Assembly (NCBI RefSeq): GCF_018128905.1
Contig: NZ_CP063808.1
Location: forward strand, 9,052,001 to 9,116,000
From: Streptomyces sp. A2-16
GTDB taxonomy: Bacteria > Actinomycetota > Actinomycetes > Streptomycetales > Streptomycetaceae
DNA length: 64,000 nucleotides
Direction: 5' to 3'
Shown: positions 1-8,675 of the stretch, piece after piece
Position numbering within the stretch: position 1 is the stretch's first letter
How the letters are laid out: every line of letters begins with the position of its first letter
Translations under genes and position numbers: made by a program
The notes under the pieces: generated by a model
Databases searched by the model: none
Told to the model about the DNA's origin: nothing
Seen by the model: only the letters and a program-made list of their open reading frames with translations

Positions 1-695
1 TGGTAGGCGAAGCGTCGGCGTTCCTGGGAGCGCAGGTAGGCGATGTACGCGCTGAGCATCACGGCGGGCACGCCGGGCGCCCACAGGAAGGCCAGTCCAC
101 CGACGGCGGCGACGATCGCGCCGAGCGTGAAGGCCAGGAAGAGCATCACCGTCGTACGCCGTCGGCGCGCGAGCACCTTGGTACGCCGGGCGCGGGCCGC
201 GGCCGCCTCGGCGGCGGCCGTGCGCCGCGGGGCGGGGGCGTGTGCCTGGCCGGTGGACGCGGGTGTCTGCTTGCGCGTCGGCGCGCCGCCGTGTTCGGCG
301 GCGGGCGTGCTCGTTTTCGCGCGTGCCGGGTCGCCGTGCCCTGCTTCCCGCGCGGGCTCGCGGGTCGCCTCCCGGCGTTCCGAAGCCGACGGCTGGACCG
401 TCGCCTGGGTCTGCGGACGGGTCGGAGGCATGGCGAAGGCCCGGACGTCCACCGAGTCGGTGACGGCATCCGGTTCGTCGGCGCCGTGCTCCCCCTCGTC
501 GGTGGAGCGCGCGCGCAGGTCCTTGGCGTAACGACGCTCCATGCCCGCCCGTCCGGACAGCAACCGGATGGCGGTGCTGAAGCGTTCCGTCGGACGGGCC
601 TCGTTCAGCTCGTCCTGCCTACGGAGCCACATCGGCACCAAGTAGGCGGCCCAGGCCCCGACAATGACTGCGTAGATGAGGCCGCTGCTGCTCAC
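1..695 (-). CDS. SepX/GlpR-like membrane divisome protein (3' end outside window)
   Basis: The GTG start at 695 reads MSSSGLIYAVIVGAWAAYLV, an N-terminal membrane segment, followed by a conserved-looking juxtamembrane stretch (WLRRQDELNEARPTERFSTA). A roughly 120-residue Ala/Arg/Glu/Pro-rich, probably disordered cytoplasmic part follows. Near the window edge come two more hydrophobic segments (around residues 178-220: VMLFLAFTLGAIVAAVGGLA and the following VPAVMLSAYIAYL). The frame stays open to base 1, so the C-terminus is missing. This architecture, next to rimJ and moeA genes, fits the actinobacterial SepX (Streptomyces) / GlpR (Corynebacterium) family of septum-associated membrane proteins. 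That identification rests on architecture and synteny, not on alignment. Otherwise it should be called a conserved membrane protein. Confidence 0.6.
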   Translation of the reverse strand, partial: MSSSGLIYAVIVGAWAAYLVPMWLRRQDELNEARPTERFSTAIRLLSGRAGMERRYAKDLRARSTDEGEHGADEPDAVTDSVDVRAFAMPPTRPQTQATVQPSASERREATREPAREAGHGDPARAKTSTPAAEHGGAPTRKQTPASTGQAHAPAPRRTAAAEAAAARARRTKVLARRRRTTVMLFLAFTLGAIVAAVGGLAFLWAPGVPAVMLSAYIAYLRSQERRRFAY

Positions 696-892
696 GCCTC
701 ACACGGTAGAGGGGTTTGCGTGAGGCCATCTGCCAATTGCGCCGGTGTGTCGCACGATCTGGCTGATATTTCGAGCTTTTTTTGTGACCGATCCGATCAG
801 CAGGCCGCCTCAGTCGCGAATTCAATGCCCTGAGACGGTCATGCACCGATCATTTTCGAACACTTATTCAATTTCCGGGTCTCGGTCATCGG

Positions 893-1468
893 CTATGCGG
901 GATTGTCGTGCGGCGTACCACTGGAGCGTGCCCGCTGCCAGCGCCTCAGCAACCCGTCGGGCACCTCTTCCGCGGTGAGCGCGAACACGAGATGGTCCCG
1001 CCAGGCCCCGTCGATGTGGAGATAGCGGGGCCGCAGCCCCTCCTCGCGGAATCCGAGTTTCTCCACGACCCGTCGGCTGGGTCCGTTCTCGGGGCGAATG
1101 CAGACCTCGATGCGGTGCAGCCCCACGGTTCGGAAACAGTGGTCCACGACAAGGGCCACAGCGGTCGGCATGACTCCGCGCCCGGCGACCGACTGGTCCA
1201 CCCAGTAGCCGACATGTCCCGAGCACATCGAGCCCCAGGTGATCCCGGCGACCGTCAACTGCCCGACCAGCTGGCCCCGGTACTCGATGACGAACGGCAG
1301 CATCCGGCCCGCGTTCGCCTCGGACCTGAGGTGGCGGACCATCTGGCGGTAGGTCGGCCGGTGTGCGATCGGGCCGCTCGGGGTGGGCGGCGGGATGGTC
1401 GCCTCCCAGGGGCGCAGCCAGTCCCGGTTGCGCCGGTTGACCTCGCGCCACACCCGCTGGTCACGCAT
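893..1468 (-). CDS. RimJ-like GNAT N-acetyltransferase
   Basis: The 191-residue product carries a GNAT fold. It shows the acceptor-side DWLRPWEAT motif of RimJ/RimL proteins, the acetyl-CoA loop (GYWVDQSVAGRGVMPTA) and a C-terminal GLHRIEVCIRPENGPSRRVV strand-helix typical of the family. Members acetylate N-terminal residues of ribosomal or other proteins using acetyl-CoA; the substrate here is unknown. The first ATG (1468) probably lies too far in. In-frame codons just upstream encode VVLADGDVVLRPIK, the normal first strand, but no ATG, GTG or TTG is present there. A CTG at 1531 overlaps the mogA stop and may be the true start. The gene is last or near-last in the moeA-moaC-mogA operon. Confidence 0.85.
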   Translation of the reverse strand: MRDQRVWREVNRRNRDWLRPWEATIPPPTPSGPIAHRPTYRQMVRHLRSEANAGRMLPFVIEYRGQLVGQLTVAGITWGSMCSGHVGYWVDQSVAGRGVMPTAVALVVDHCFRTVGLHRIEVCIRPENGPSRRVVEKLGFREEGLRPRYLHIDGAWRDHLVFALTAEEVPDGLLRRWQRARSSGTPHDNPA

Positions 1469-1527
1469 CTTTATCGGCCTCAGGACGACATCGCCGTCCG
1501 CCAGTACGACGGGCCAGGACGGGCTGT

Positions 1528-2070
1528 TCAGCTCGCACCCCCAGTGCCGGCGCCGGGTCTTGGGTGGTCGCCGCCGCGGAGCTGGTCGACGGCGTGGGTC
1601 AACAGGGGCTCCAGGACGGCCAGTCCGTCCTTCACCCCGCCACTGGAACCCGGCAGGTTGACGATCAGCGTGCGTCCCGCCACCCCGGCCAGGCCCCGGG
1701 AGAGCACGGCGGTAGGCACCTTCTCCCGTCCGAACGCCCGGATGGCCTCCGCGATGCCCGGCACCTCGTGGTCGATCACCGCGCGGGTCGCCTCGGGGGT
1801 GCGGTCGGTGGGCGAGATGCCGGTGCCGCCGGTGGTGACGATGACGTCGTACCCGGCTCGCGCGCCCGCGCGCAGGGCGGCTTCCACGGGGTCGCCGTCG
1901 GGCACGACCTGCGGCCCGTCGACCGCGAAGCCGAAGCGCTTGAGGCCGTCGGCGACCATCGGGCCGCCCTTGTCCTCGTAGACACCGGCGGCGGCCCGGT
2001 TGGAGGCGGTGACGACCAGGGCGCTGTACGGCGCGAGGAGCGCGCCGCCGGTCGATCCGTCGGCCGTCAC
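1528..2070 (-). CDS. mogA: Molybdopterin adenylyltransferase (MogA/MoaB family)
   Basis: The 180-residue protein adenylylates molybdopterin before MoeA inserts molybdate, a late step in molybdenum cofactor synthesis in the cytoplasm. The family signature is plain: SALVVTASNRAAAGVYEDKG near the N-terminus, DVIVTTGGTGISPTD around the middle, and the NLPGSSGGVKD segment near the C-terminus. The GTG start at 2070 overlaps the moaC stop by four bases (GTGA), so translation is almost certainly coupled to moaC. The longer open frame upstream belongs to moaC shadow sequence and was discarded. Confidence 0.93.
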   Translation of the reverse strand: MTADGSTGGALLAPYSALVVTASNRAAAGVYEDKGGPMVADGLKRFGFAVDGPQVVPDGDPVEAALRAGARAGYDVIVTTGGTGISPTDRTPEATRAVIDHEVPGIAEAIRAFGREKVPTAVLSRGLAGVAGRTLIVNLPGSSGGVKDGLAVLEPLLTHAVDQLRGGDHPRPGAGTGGAS

Positions 2071-2546
2071 GACCGGCTCCAGTCGCCCGACTTGCCGCCC
2101 GTCTTCTCCTCCACCCGTACGTCCGTGATGACCGCTCCCTTGTCGACCGCCTTGACCATGTCGATCACGGTGAGCGCGGCGACGGAGACCGCCGTGAGGG
2201 CCTCCATCTCGACACCCGTGCGGTCCGTGGTCTTCACGGTGGCCAGGATCTCCACGGCGTCGTCCGCGACCGACAGATCCAGTTTCACACCCGACACCGA
2301 CAAGGGGTGGCACAGCGGGATCAGGTCCGGGGTGCGTTTGGCGCCCATGATGCCCGCGATCCGCGCGGTGGCCAGGGCGTCGCCCTTGGGGACGCCCTCG
2401 CCGCGCAGCAGCTCGATCACCCGGGGCGACACGAGGACACGTCCACTCGCGCGCGCGGTGCGGGCGGTGACGTCCTTGCCGGAGACATCGACCATGCGGG
2501 CGGCTCCCGCCTCGTCGATGTGTGTCAGTCGGTCCTGCGTACTCAT
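2067..2546 (-). CDS. moaC: Cyclic pyranopterin monophosphate synthase MoaC
   Basis: MoaC converts the radical-SAM product of MoaA into cyclic pyranopterin monophosphate, the first stable intermediate of molybdenum cofactor synthesis. The 159-residue length is normal. Signature segments seen are LTHIDEAGAARMVDVSGK at the N-terminus, AGIMGAKRTPDLIPLCHPL in the middle, and the EMEALTAVSVAALTVIDMVK helix with its active-site region. The ATG at 2546 was chosen because this is where the MoaC N-terminus begins; the open frame extends upstream only as shadow of moeA. It lies 62 bases downstream of moeA and overlaps mogA by four bases. Confidence 0.96.
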   Translation of the reverse strand: MSTQDRLTHIDEAGAARMVDVSGKDVTARTARASGRVLVSPRVIELLRGEGVPKGDALATARIAGIMGAKRTPDLIPLCHPLSVSGVKLDLSVADDAVEILATVKTTDRTGVEMEALTAVSVAALTVIDMVKAVDKGAVITDVRVEEKTGGKSGDWSRS

Positions 2547-2608
2547 GGTTGTGCGGCGCTCCCGGTCCGGCCTGTTGTGCGCGACACGGTACCGCCAACC
2601 AGAGGTGC

Positions 2609-3931
2609 TCAGCCGAGCAGGACCACTTCGACCTCGGCGCCGGGCTCGACGGACTCCACGTCCTCCGGTACGACGATCAGTGCGTCCGCCTGCGCGAGGG
2701 CGGCCACCAGATGGGAACCGGCGCCGCCGACCGGGCTGACCGAGCCGTCGGCGTACGCACCGCGCAGGAACTGCCTGCGGCCCTTGGGCGAGGTCAGTGC
2801 CTTGTCCGCGGTCAGGGTGGCGCGGGTCCGCGGCCGGTGGATGTCGTCGAGTCCCATGAGGGTGCGGATGGCGGGGCGCACGAACAGCTCGAAGGAGACG
2901 TACGACGACACGGGGTTGCCCGGCAGGGCCAGCAGCGGGGTGTGGTCGGGGCCGACGGAGCCGAAGCCCTGGGGCTTGCCGGGTTGCATGGCGAGCTTGC
3001 GGAAGTCGACGCCGCTGCCCGGTTCGTCCTCGTCGGCGACGGAGGACAGCGCCTCCTTGACGACGTCGTACGCGCCGACGCTCACACCGCCCGTGGTGAC
3101 CATGAGGTCGGCGCGGACGAGCTGGTCCTCGATGGTGGAGCGCAGGGTCTCGGCGTCGTCGGCCACGGCGCCCACACGGTAGGCGATGGCGCCGGCGTCC
3201 CGGGCGGCCGCGGTGAGGGCGAAGCTGTTGGAGTCGTAGATCTGGCCGGTGCCGAGGCTCTCGTCGGGCTGGACGAGTTCGCTGCCGGTGGACATGACGA
3301 CCACGCGCGGGCGCGGGCGTACGCGTACGGTGCCGCGGCCGATCGCGGCGAGCAGGGCGATCTGCGGTGGGCCGAGGACGGTGCCGGCGTCCAGGGCGCG
3401 GTCGCCTGCCCGTACGTCGCTGCCCTTGGCGCGCACATGCGCGCGTGCCTCGGCGGGCCGGTACACATGGACGTGTCCCTCGGCGCCCTCGGGGGCGAGG
3501 CTGCGGGCGCGCATCCCGCTGACCGGGCCCTCGCCGAGGCCTCCGTCGGTCCATTCGACGGGGACGACGGTCTCGGCGCCGGGCGGCAGCGGGGCACCGG
3601 TCATGATGCGGGCGGCCTGCCCCGGGCCGACGTGCAGCAGCTGCGCCTCGCCGGCCGCGACGTCCCCGACGACGTCGAGGACGGCCGGGAACTCCTCGCT
3701 CGCGCCCGCCACGTCCGCGACCCGCACCGCGTACCCGTCCATGGAGCTGTTGTCGAACGGGGGCAGGGACACCGGGACCGTGACGTCCTCGACCAGGACG
3801 CAGCCCTGGGCGTCGAGCAGTTGCAGCTCGATGGGTTCCAGGGGGCGGACGGTCGCGAGGATGTCCTCCAGGTGTTCGTCCACCGACCAGAGGTGGTCCT
3901 GGTCGGCGGGGCGGGGCGCGGCGCTGCTCAA
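2609..3931 (-). CDS. moeA: Gephyrin-like molybdotransferase MoeA / Glp
   Basis: The 440-residue protein has the full MoeA layout: a ligand-binding N-terminus with LPPFDNSSMDGYAVR, a central domain with the VVMSTGSELV motif, VTTGGVSVGAYD, and LALPGNPVSSYVSFEL before a C-terminal beta domain. MoeA inserts molybdate into adenylylated molybdopterin. Together with mogA and moaC downstream it can serve cofactor synthesis. However, its syntenic position near a SepX/GlpR-like gene and galU matches Corynebacterium glp, a MoeA homologue repurposed for cell division. The sequence alone does not decide between these roles. Start is TTG 3931; its GAGGAG ribosome-binding site lies inside the galU 3' end, implying coupling. 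Confidence 0.93.
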   Translation of the reverse strand: MSSAAPRPADQDHLWSVDEHLEDILATVRPLEPIELQLLDAQGCVLVEDVTVPVSLPPFDNSSMDGYAVRVADVAGASEEFPAVLDVVGDVAAGEAQLLHVGPGQAARIMTGAPLPPGAETVVPVEWTDGGLGEGPVSGMRARSLAPEGAEGHVHVYRPAEARAHVRAKGSDVRAGDRALDAGTVLGPPQIALLAAIGRGTVRVRPRPRVVVMSTGSELVQPDESLGTGQIYDSNSFALTAAARDAGAIAYRVGAVADDAETLRSTIEDQLVRADLMVTTGGVSVGAYDVVKEALSSVADEDEPGSGVDFRKLAMQPGKPQGFGSVGPDHTPLLALPGNPVSSYVSFELFVRPAIRTLMGLDDIHRPRTRATLTADKALTSPKGRRQFLRGAYADGSVSPVGGAGSHLVAALAQADALIVVPEDVESVEPGAEVEVVLLG

Positions 3932-3935
3932 ATGC

Positions 3936-4838
3936 CTACATCTCCTCGGCTACGTAACTGCGAAGCCAGGTCCGGAAGTCCGGGCCCAGGTCTTCACGTT
4001 CGCACGCGAGTCTGACAATGGCACGCAGATAGTCGCCGCGGTCGCCGGTGTCATAGCGGCGGCCCTTGAAGACGACGCCGTGCACCGGGCCGCCGACCTT
4101 CTCGTCCTGGGCGAGCTGCTGGAGGGCGTCGGTGAGCTGGATCTCGTTGCCCCGGCCCGGCTCGGTCTTGCGGAGTATGTCGAAGATGTGCGGGTCGAGG
4201 ACGTAGCGGCCGATGACCGCGTAGTTCGACGGGGCGTCGGCCGCGTCCGGCTTCTCGACGAGGCCGCTGACCTTGACGACGTCGCTGTCCTCGGTCTCCT
4301 CGACGACGGCACAGCCGTAGAGGTGGATCTGCTCGGGCGCGACCTCCATGAGCGCGATGACGCTGCCGCCGTGCTGCTCCTGGACCTCGATCATCCGCTT
4401 GAGGAGCGGGTCGCGGGCGTCGATCAGGTCGTCGCCGAGGAGGACGGCGAAGGGCTCGTGGCCCACGTGGGGGGCCGCGCACAGGACGGCGTGACCGAGG
4501 CCGCGGGGGTCGCCCTGGCGCACGTAGTGCATGGTGGCGAGGTCGCTGGACTCCTGGACCTTGGCGAGCCGGCCGGCGTCGCCCTTCTTCTGAAGAGCGG
4601 ACTCGAGCTCGTAGTTGCGGTCGAAGTGGTCCTCCAGGGGGCGCTTGTTGCGTCCCGTGATCATGAGGACGTCGTCGAGGCCCGCCGAGACGGCCTCCTC
4701 GACCACGTACTGGATCGCCGGCTTGTCGACCACCGGCAGCATCTCCTTGGGAGTGGCCTTGGTTGCCGGCAGGAAGCGGGTACCGAGCCCGGCTGCCGGA
4801 ATGACAGCCTTGCTGATCCGAGGGTGCGACTGAGTCAT
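3936..4838 (-). CDS. galU: UTP-glucose-1-phosphate uridylyltransferase
   Basis: GalU makes UDP-glucose from UTP and glucose-1-phosphate for cell-envelope glycans, trehalose and glycogen-related metabolism. The 300-residue protein opens with the nucleotidyltransferase signature KAVIPAAGLGTRFLPATKAT followed by PKEMLPVVDKPAIQYVVEEA. It also contains FAVLLGDDLID and the LVEKPDAADAPSN segment typical of bacterial GalU. It is the first gene of the leftward galU-moeA-moaC-mogA-rimJ run, five bases before moeA. The divergent promoter region towards the cyclo-ligase is about 90 bases long. Confidence 0.96.
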   Translation of the reverse strand: MTQSHPRISKAVIPAAGLGTRFLPATKATPKEMLPVVDKPAIQYVVEEAVSAGLDDVLMITGRNKRPLEDHFDRNYELESALQKKGDAGRLAKVQESSDLATMHYVRQGDPRGLGHAVLCAAPHVGHEPFAVLLGDDLIDARDPLLKRMIEVQEQHGGSVIALMEVAPEQIHLYGCAVVEETEDSDVVKVSGLVEKPDAADAPSNYAVIGRYVLDPHIFDILRKTEPGRGNEIQLTDALQQLAQDEKVGGPVHGVVFKGRRYDTGDRGDYLRAIVRLACEREDLGPDFRTWLRSYVAEEM

Positions 4839-4930
4839 GTCCGCAACCCTATCCGGTGCCTTTGCCTGGAATCTGGGGCTCCGGTTAATAAGCTCTTATA
4901 TGAGCGTATTGGAAGGGTACGGGTGCAGAT

Positions 4931-5554
4931 TTGAGTCACGTCGGACGTCCCAGCGAGCCTGACAAGCGAACGTTGCGCCGAGAGTACCTGGCGGTGAGGA
5001 ACAGGTTGACGGCCGATGACGTGCGGGAAGCGGCTTCCGCGCTGGCCGGCCGTGCTCTTGGGCTGCCCGAACTGGCGCGTGCGCGCACGGTGGCGGCGTA
5101 CGTCTCCGTCGGGAGCGAACCCGGCACGCTCACGCTCCTGGACGCGCTGCGCGAGCGGGGCGTGCGCGTCCTGCTGCCCGCGCTGCTGCCGGACAACGAT
5201 CTGGACTGGGCCGCCTACACCGGCGAGGGCTCCCTCACGCGCGTCCAACACGGCGGAAAAATGACCCTCTTCGAACCCTCCGGCGAGCATCTGGGCCCGG
5301 ACGCGGTGACCGGTGCCGACGTCGTGCTGCTGCCGGGCCTGGCGGTGGACGGGCGAGGGATGCGCCTGGGGCGCGGCGGGGGGTCGTACGACCGGGTGCT
5401 CGCGCGCCTGGAGCGCGCGGGCGCACGACCGGCGCTGGTGGTGCTCCTGTACGACGCCGAGGTCGTCGCGCATGTGCCGGAGGAGGCGCACGACCGGCCG
5501 GTGCACGCCGTGGTGACGCCGTCGGGCGTGCGCCGCTTCCAGGGCCCGGAATGA
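4931..5554 (+). CDS. 5-formyltetrahydrofolate cyclo-ligase
   Basis: The 207-residue enzyme converts 5-formyl-THF plus ATP to 5,10-methenyl-THF, clearing the inhibitory storage folate. Recognisable parts are the N-terminal KRTLRREYLAVRNRL helix, the VAAYVSVGSEPGTL segment, and the C-terminal nucleotide/folate-binding signature LLPGLAVDGRGMRLGRGGGS followed by YDRVLARL. The start taken is TTG 4931. It is divergent from galU and convergent with the acylase gene, separated from the latter by a perfect palindromic terminator. Clustering of this gene with galU and moeA is also known from mycobacteria. Confidence 0.94.
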   Translation: MSHVGRPSEPDKRTLRREYLAVRNRLTADDVREAASALAGRALGLPELARARTVAAYVSVGSEPGTLTLLDALRERGVRVLLPALLPDNDLDWAAYTGEGSLTRVQHGGKMTLFEPSGEHLGPDAVTGADVVLLPGLAVDGRGMRLGRGGGSYDRVLARLERAGARPALVVLLYDAEVVAHVPEEAHDRPVHAVVTPSGVRRFQGPE

Positions 5555-5593
5555 GGAAGGGCCCCTCCACACGCGTGTGGAGGGGCCCTTCCT
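5554..5593. terminator. Perfect 40-base palindromic bidirectional terminator
   Basis: Bases 5554-5593 form an uninterrupted inverted repeat (arm AGGAAGGGCCCCTCCACACG). It sits exactly between the converging stop codons of the cyclo-ligase (5554) and the penicillin acylase (5599) and would terminate either transcript. It lacks a U-tract, which is usual in high-GC actinobacteria. Confidence 0.85.
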
Positions 5594-5598
5594 GAGCG

Positions 5599-8436
5599 CT
5601 ACGGCTTCAGGACCAGGGTGTCGGATGTGCTCTTGTCGACGGCCTGGTCGGAGAACGCCCAGTCCAGCAGTTCGCCCTTGGCCCACTTGCCGGTCTGGTC
5701 GGTGTAGTGCGCGCTGTAGGCGTGCCCCGAGGCGCCGGTGAGGTTGATCCACTTCGACTTGTCGAGGTCACCGAGGTTGACCACCATGCGCATCGACGGC
5801 ACCCAGACGACGCCGTAGCCGCCCGCGGCGTTCCAGCCGGTCGCGTTGACCGTCGCCTCACCGCCGCTCAGCTTCCAGGGGCCGCGGTTGAGCATGTACT
5901 GGAGGAAGCCGGGGCCCTCGACGCCCAGCGTCTGGTTCTTCAGGAACAGGCGGTGCAGCCGGCCCCAGCTCCAGGTGTCGATGTCCTTGCCGAGCTTGGC
6001 GGTCAGCTCCCAGCGGGCGTCGATCATGGCGCGCTTGAACAGCTCGTCGCGGTTGGTGGCCGCGGGACGGTCGCCGATGCCCTTCGGGGTCTGCCACCAG
6101 TCGCTGTTGGGGTCGTCCATGAGCTTGCGCACGACCTCGAACCAGCGGTCGCCGCCGTCGGGCTGCGCCTGGTCGGCGTCGCGCTGGCCGCACTCGCGGA
6201 CCTTGTCCGTCTGGTCGGCGGGCCCGGTGGTGTTGACGGGGTCCACCCACAGGCACTGGCCCTTGACCCGCAGCTCCTTGGGCAGCTTGTTGCCGAAGGC
6301 GAGCTTGAGGATGTTGCGCCAAACGGCGTTGAAGTAGGCGGCCGCGGCCGAGTCGGCGTCCTGGGTGTAGTCCCAGCCCTCCAGGAGCTCCTGGGCCTGA
6401 CGGACGTCCTTGTCGGCGACGTCGATCTTCAGCAGCTTGGGCACCAGCAGCTTGGCGATCTCGCTGCTGTTGTCGAGCTGCATCTGGCGCATGTCGTCGG
6501 TGGAGATCTTGCCGCCGCCCTTGATCTTCTGCTCGATCAGGTCGGTGATGCGCTGGCTGCGGGTGCCGTAGCCCCAGTCCGTGGTGAGCGTGTAGGGGTA
6601 CTTGTCCTTGTCGATCACGGCCTGGTTGGCGGTGACGATGTAGCCGCGCTCCGGGTTGTACTCGTAGGGCAGTTCGTCCTGCTCGATGTACTTGCCGGTC
6701 CAGCGGTACTTGGGGTCCCAGCCCGGGGCCGGGATGGCGCCGGTGTCGCCCTTCGCGCGGATCGGGATACGGCCGGGCAGCGTGTAGCCGATGTTCTCGG
6801 AGTCGGCGTAGACGAGGTTCTGCGAGGGCACGTCGAACAGGGCCGCCGCCTCGCGGAACTCGCTCCAGTTCGACGCCCTGTCCATCGCGAACACGGCGTC
6901 CATGGAGGTGCCGGGGTCGAGCGCGGTCCAGCGCAGGGCGACGCCGTAGCCGTCGCCGCGGTCGGGGGCCGCGTTGTCGACGGTGGCCTTCTTGCCGACC
7001 TTCACGAGTTCGTCGTAGCGGTCGGAGAGCAGGGGGCCGTTGTTCGTCTCCCGGACGACGATCTTCTTGGACGCGCCGCCGGCGACCTTGATGGTCTCCT
7101 CGCGCGTGATGAAGGGCTTGGTCTTGCCGTCGTAGAGGTAGCCGTCGCCGGAGAGCTTCTCCAGGTAGAGGTCGGTGACGTCGACGCCGGAGTTCGTCAT
7201 GCCCCAGGCGATCTTCGCGTTGTGGCCGATGATCACGCCGGGCATGCCCGCGAAGGTGTAGCCGGAGACGTCGTACTGGCACTTGCTGGAGACGGTCCGG
7301 CAGTGCAGGCCCATCTGGTACCAGACGGACGGCAGCGAGGCGGACAGGTGCGGGTCGTTGGCGAGCAGGGGCTTGCCGGTGATGGTGTGCGAGCCGGCCA
7401 CGACCCAGGAGTTGGAGCCGATGCCCTGGCCGTTGACCCCGACGGCCGTGGGGACGTCGTCCAGGACGTTGTAGAGGCCCGAGAGCTGGCTCTGGAGGGC
7501 CGAGGCGGTCGAGGCCGACGTGCCCGTCGCGGTGCCGCTCGTGGACGTTCCCGAGCCGCTCGTGGAGGTGCCGGTGCCGCCGGTGGACGTTCCCGAGCCG
7601 CTGGTGGACGTTCCCGTGCCGGACAGGCCGTTGTCCTCGGAGCTGCCGTTCTGCTCGAAGGTCTGGGTCAGCTCGTTGTACTGGCCCTCCTGGACGATCG
7701 CCTGGTTACGGCTGTACGGGTAGTCCGGGTACAGGTCGGCGATCTGCTTCGGGCCGAGGCGGCTGGTCATCAGGGCGCGGTCGATCTCGTCCTGCATGTT
7801 GCCGCGCAGGTCCCAGGCCATCGCCTTCAGCCACGCGAGCGAGTCGACCGGGGTCCACTTCTCGGGCTTGTAGTCGTTCTCGAAGCCGAGCGCCGCGTAC
7901 TCCAGGGAGATGTCCTTGCCGCTCCTGCCCTGGAGGTAGGCGTTGACCCCCTTGGCGTAGGCCTGGAGATACTTCTTGGTGGAGGCCGACAGCTTGGTGT
8001 CGTACTCCTTCTTCGCGACCCGGTCCCAGCCCAGCGTGCGCAGGAACTCGTCGTCCTCGACCTGGCCCTTGCCGAACATCTCCGACAGTCGACCGGAGGT
8101 CATGTGCCGGCGCACGTCCATCTCGTAGAACCGGTCCTGCGCCTGCACATAGCCCTGCGCCATGAACAGGTCCGCGTCGGTGGAGGCATAGATCTGCGGG
8201 ATGCCGTAACCGTCGCGCTTGACGTCCACGGGGCCCGACAGTCCTTCGAGCTCGATCGAACCCTTGGTCTGCGGGAAGGACGCGCGGACCGTGCTCACCG
8301 ACCAGTACCCGCCGAAGGCGAGACCGCCGATGACGGCCAGTACGAGCACGAGAACGACCAGGCGGGCTCTGCGCCCCTTCTTCCTGCCGGACTTGCCGGG
8401 CTTCTGACCCGATGAGGCGGTGGTGGTGGGGGGCAT
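5599..8436 (-). CDS. Penicillin acylase family Ntn-hydrolase (possible acyl-homoserine lactone or beta-lactam acylase)
   Basis: The protein has 945 residues. Residues about 30-50 form a membrane anchor or uncleaved signal (RARLVVLVLVLAVIGGLAFG) after a basic N-terminus. The alpha-chain region has the usual VDVKRDGYGIPQIYASTDAD opening. The beta chain should start at Ser341 in GIGSNSWVVAG, the autocatalytic nucleophile motif of S45 hydrolases. About 55 residues before it lies a low-complexity Gly/Thr/Ser repeat (units like GTSTSGS) that appears to replace or extend the spacer peptide. Start chosen is ATG 8436 with an AAGGAC site; an in-frame start at 8502 would add 22 Arg/Ala-rich residues and looks spurious. 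Natural substrate unknown. Confidence 0.9.
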   Translation of the reverse strand: MPPTTTASSGQKPGKSGRKKGRRARLVVLVLVLAVIGGLAFGGYWSVSTVRASFPQTKGSIELEGLSGPVDVKRDGYGIPQIYASTDADLFMAQGYVQAQDRFYEMDVRRHMTSGRLSEMFGKGQVEDDEFLRTLGWDRVAKKEYDTKLSASTKKYLQAYAKGVNAYLQGRSGKDISLEYAALGFENDYKPEKWTPVDSLAWLKAMAWDLRGNMQDEIDRALMTSRLGPKQIADLYPDYPYSRNQAIVQEGQYNELTQTFEQNGSSEDNGLSGTGTSTSGSGTSTGGTGTSTSGSGTSTSGTATGTSASTASALQSQLSGLYNVLDDVPTAVGVNGQGIGSNSWVVAGSHTITGKPLLANDPHLSASLPSVWYQMGLHCRTVSSKCQYDVSGYTFAGMPGVIIGHNAKIAWGMTNSGVDVTDLYLEKLSGDGYLYDGKTKPFITREETIKVAGGASKKIVVRETNNGPLLSDRYDELVKVGKKATVDNAAPDRGDGYGVALRWTALDPGTSMDAVFAMDRASNWSEFREAAALFDVPSQNLVYADSENIGYTLPGRIPIRAKGDTGAIPAPGWDPKYRWTGKYIEQDELPYEYNPERGYIVTANQAVIDKDKYPYTLTTDWGYGTRSQRITDLIEQKIKGGGKISTDDMRQMQLDNSSEIAKLLVPKLLKIDVADKDVRQAQELLEGWDYTQDADSAAAAYFNAVWRNILKLAFGNKLPKELRVKGQCLWVDPVNTTGPADQTDKVRECGQRDADQAQPDGGDRWFEVVRKLMDDPNSDWWQTPKGIGDRPAATNRDELFKRAMIDARWELTAKLGKDIDTWSWGRLHRLFLKNQTLGVEGPGFLQYMLNRGPWKLSGGEATVNATGWNAAGGYGVVWVPSMRMVVNLGDLDKSKWINLTGASGHAYSAHYTDQTGKWAKGELLDWAFSDQAVDKSTSDTLVLKP

Positions 8437-8675
8437 CGCTGTCCTTGCTGTCCTAACGCGAGCGGCAGGGCGGGCTGTGCTGGCGACTGAGCGCTGGAGC
8501 AACCATAGGCGCAGGGCCTAGGCGGACTTGACGCGGAGTGGGGAACGAACGCGGACGAGCGTTCGATCTCACCTCGCGAAGCGTCAAGAAATCGTCAAGA
8601 GTTAGGTAAGGTAACGAAGTACTTGGATGCGGAGCTCCCTCACTTCGTGTCCTATGTACGTGAGCTCACGCGCGC

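Noticed and set aside
5707..8415. A 902-codon plus-strand frame opposite the penicillin acylase gene
   Set aside because: Val/Gly/Asp/Arg-rich shadow; the minus strand encodes a clear Ntn-hydrolase.
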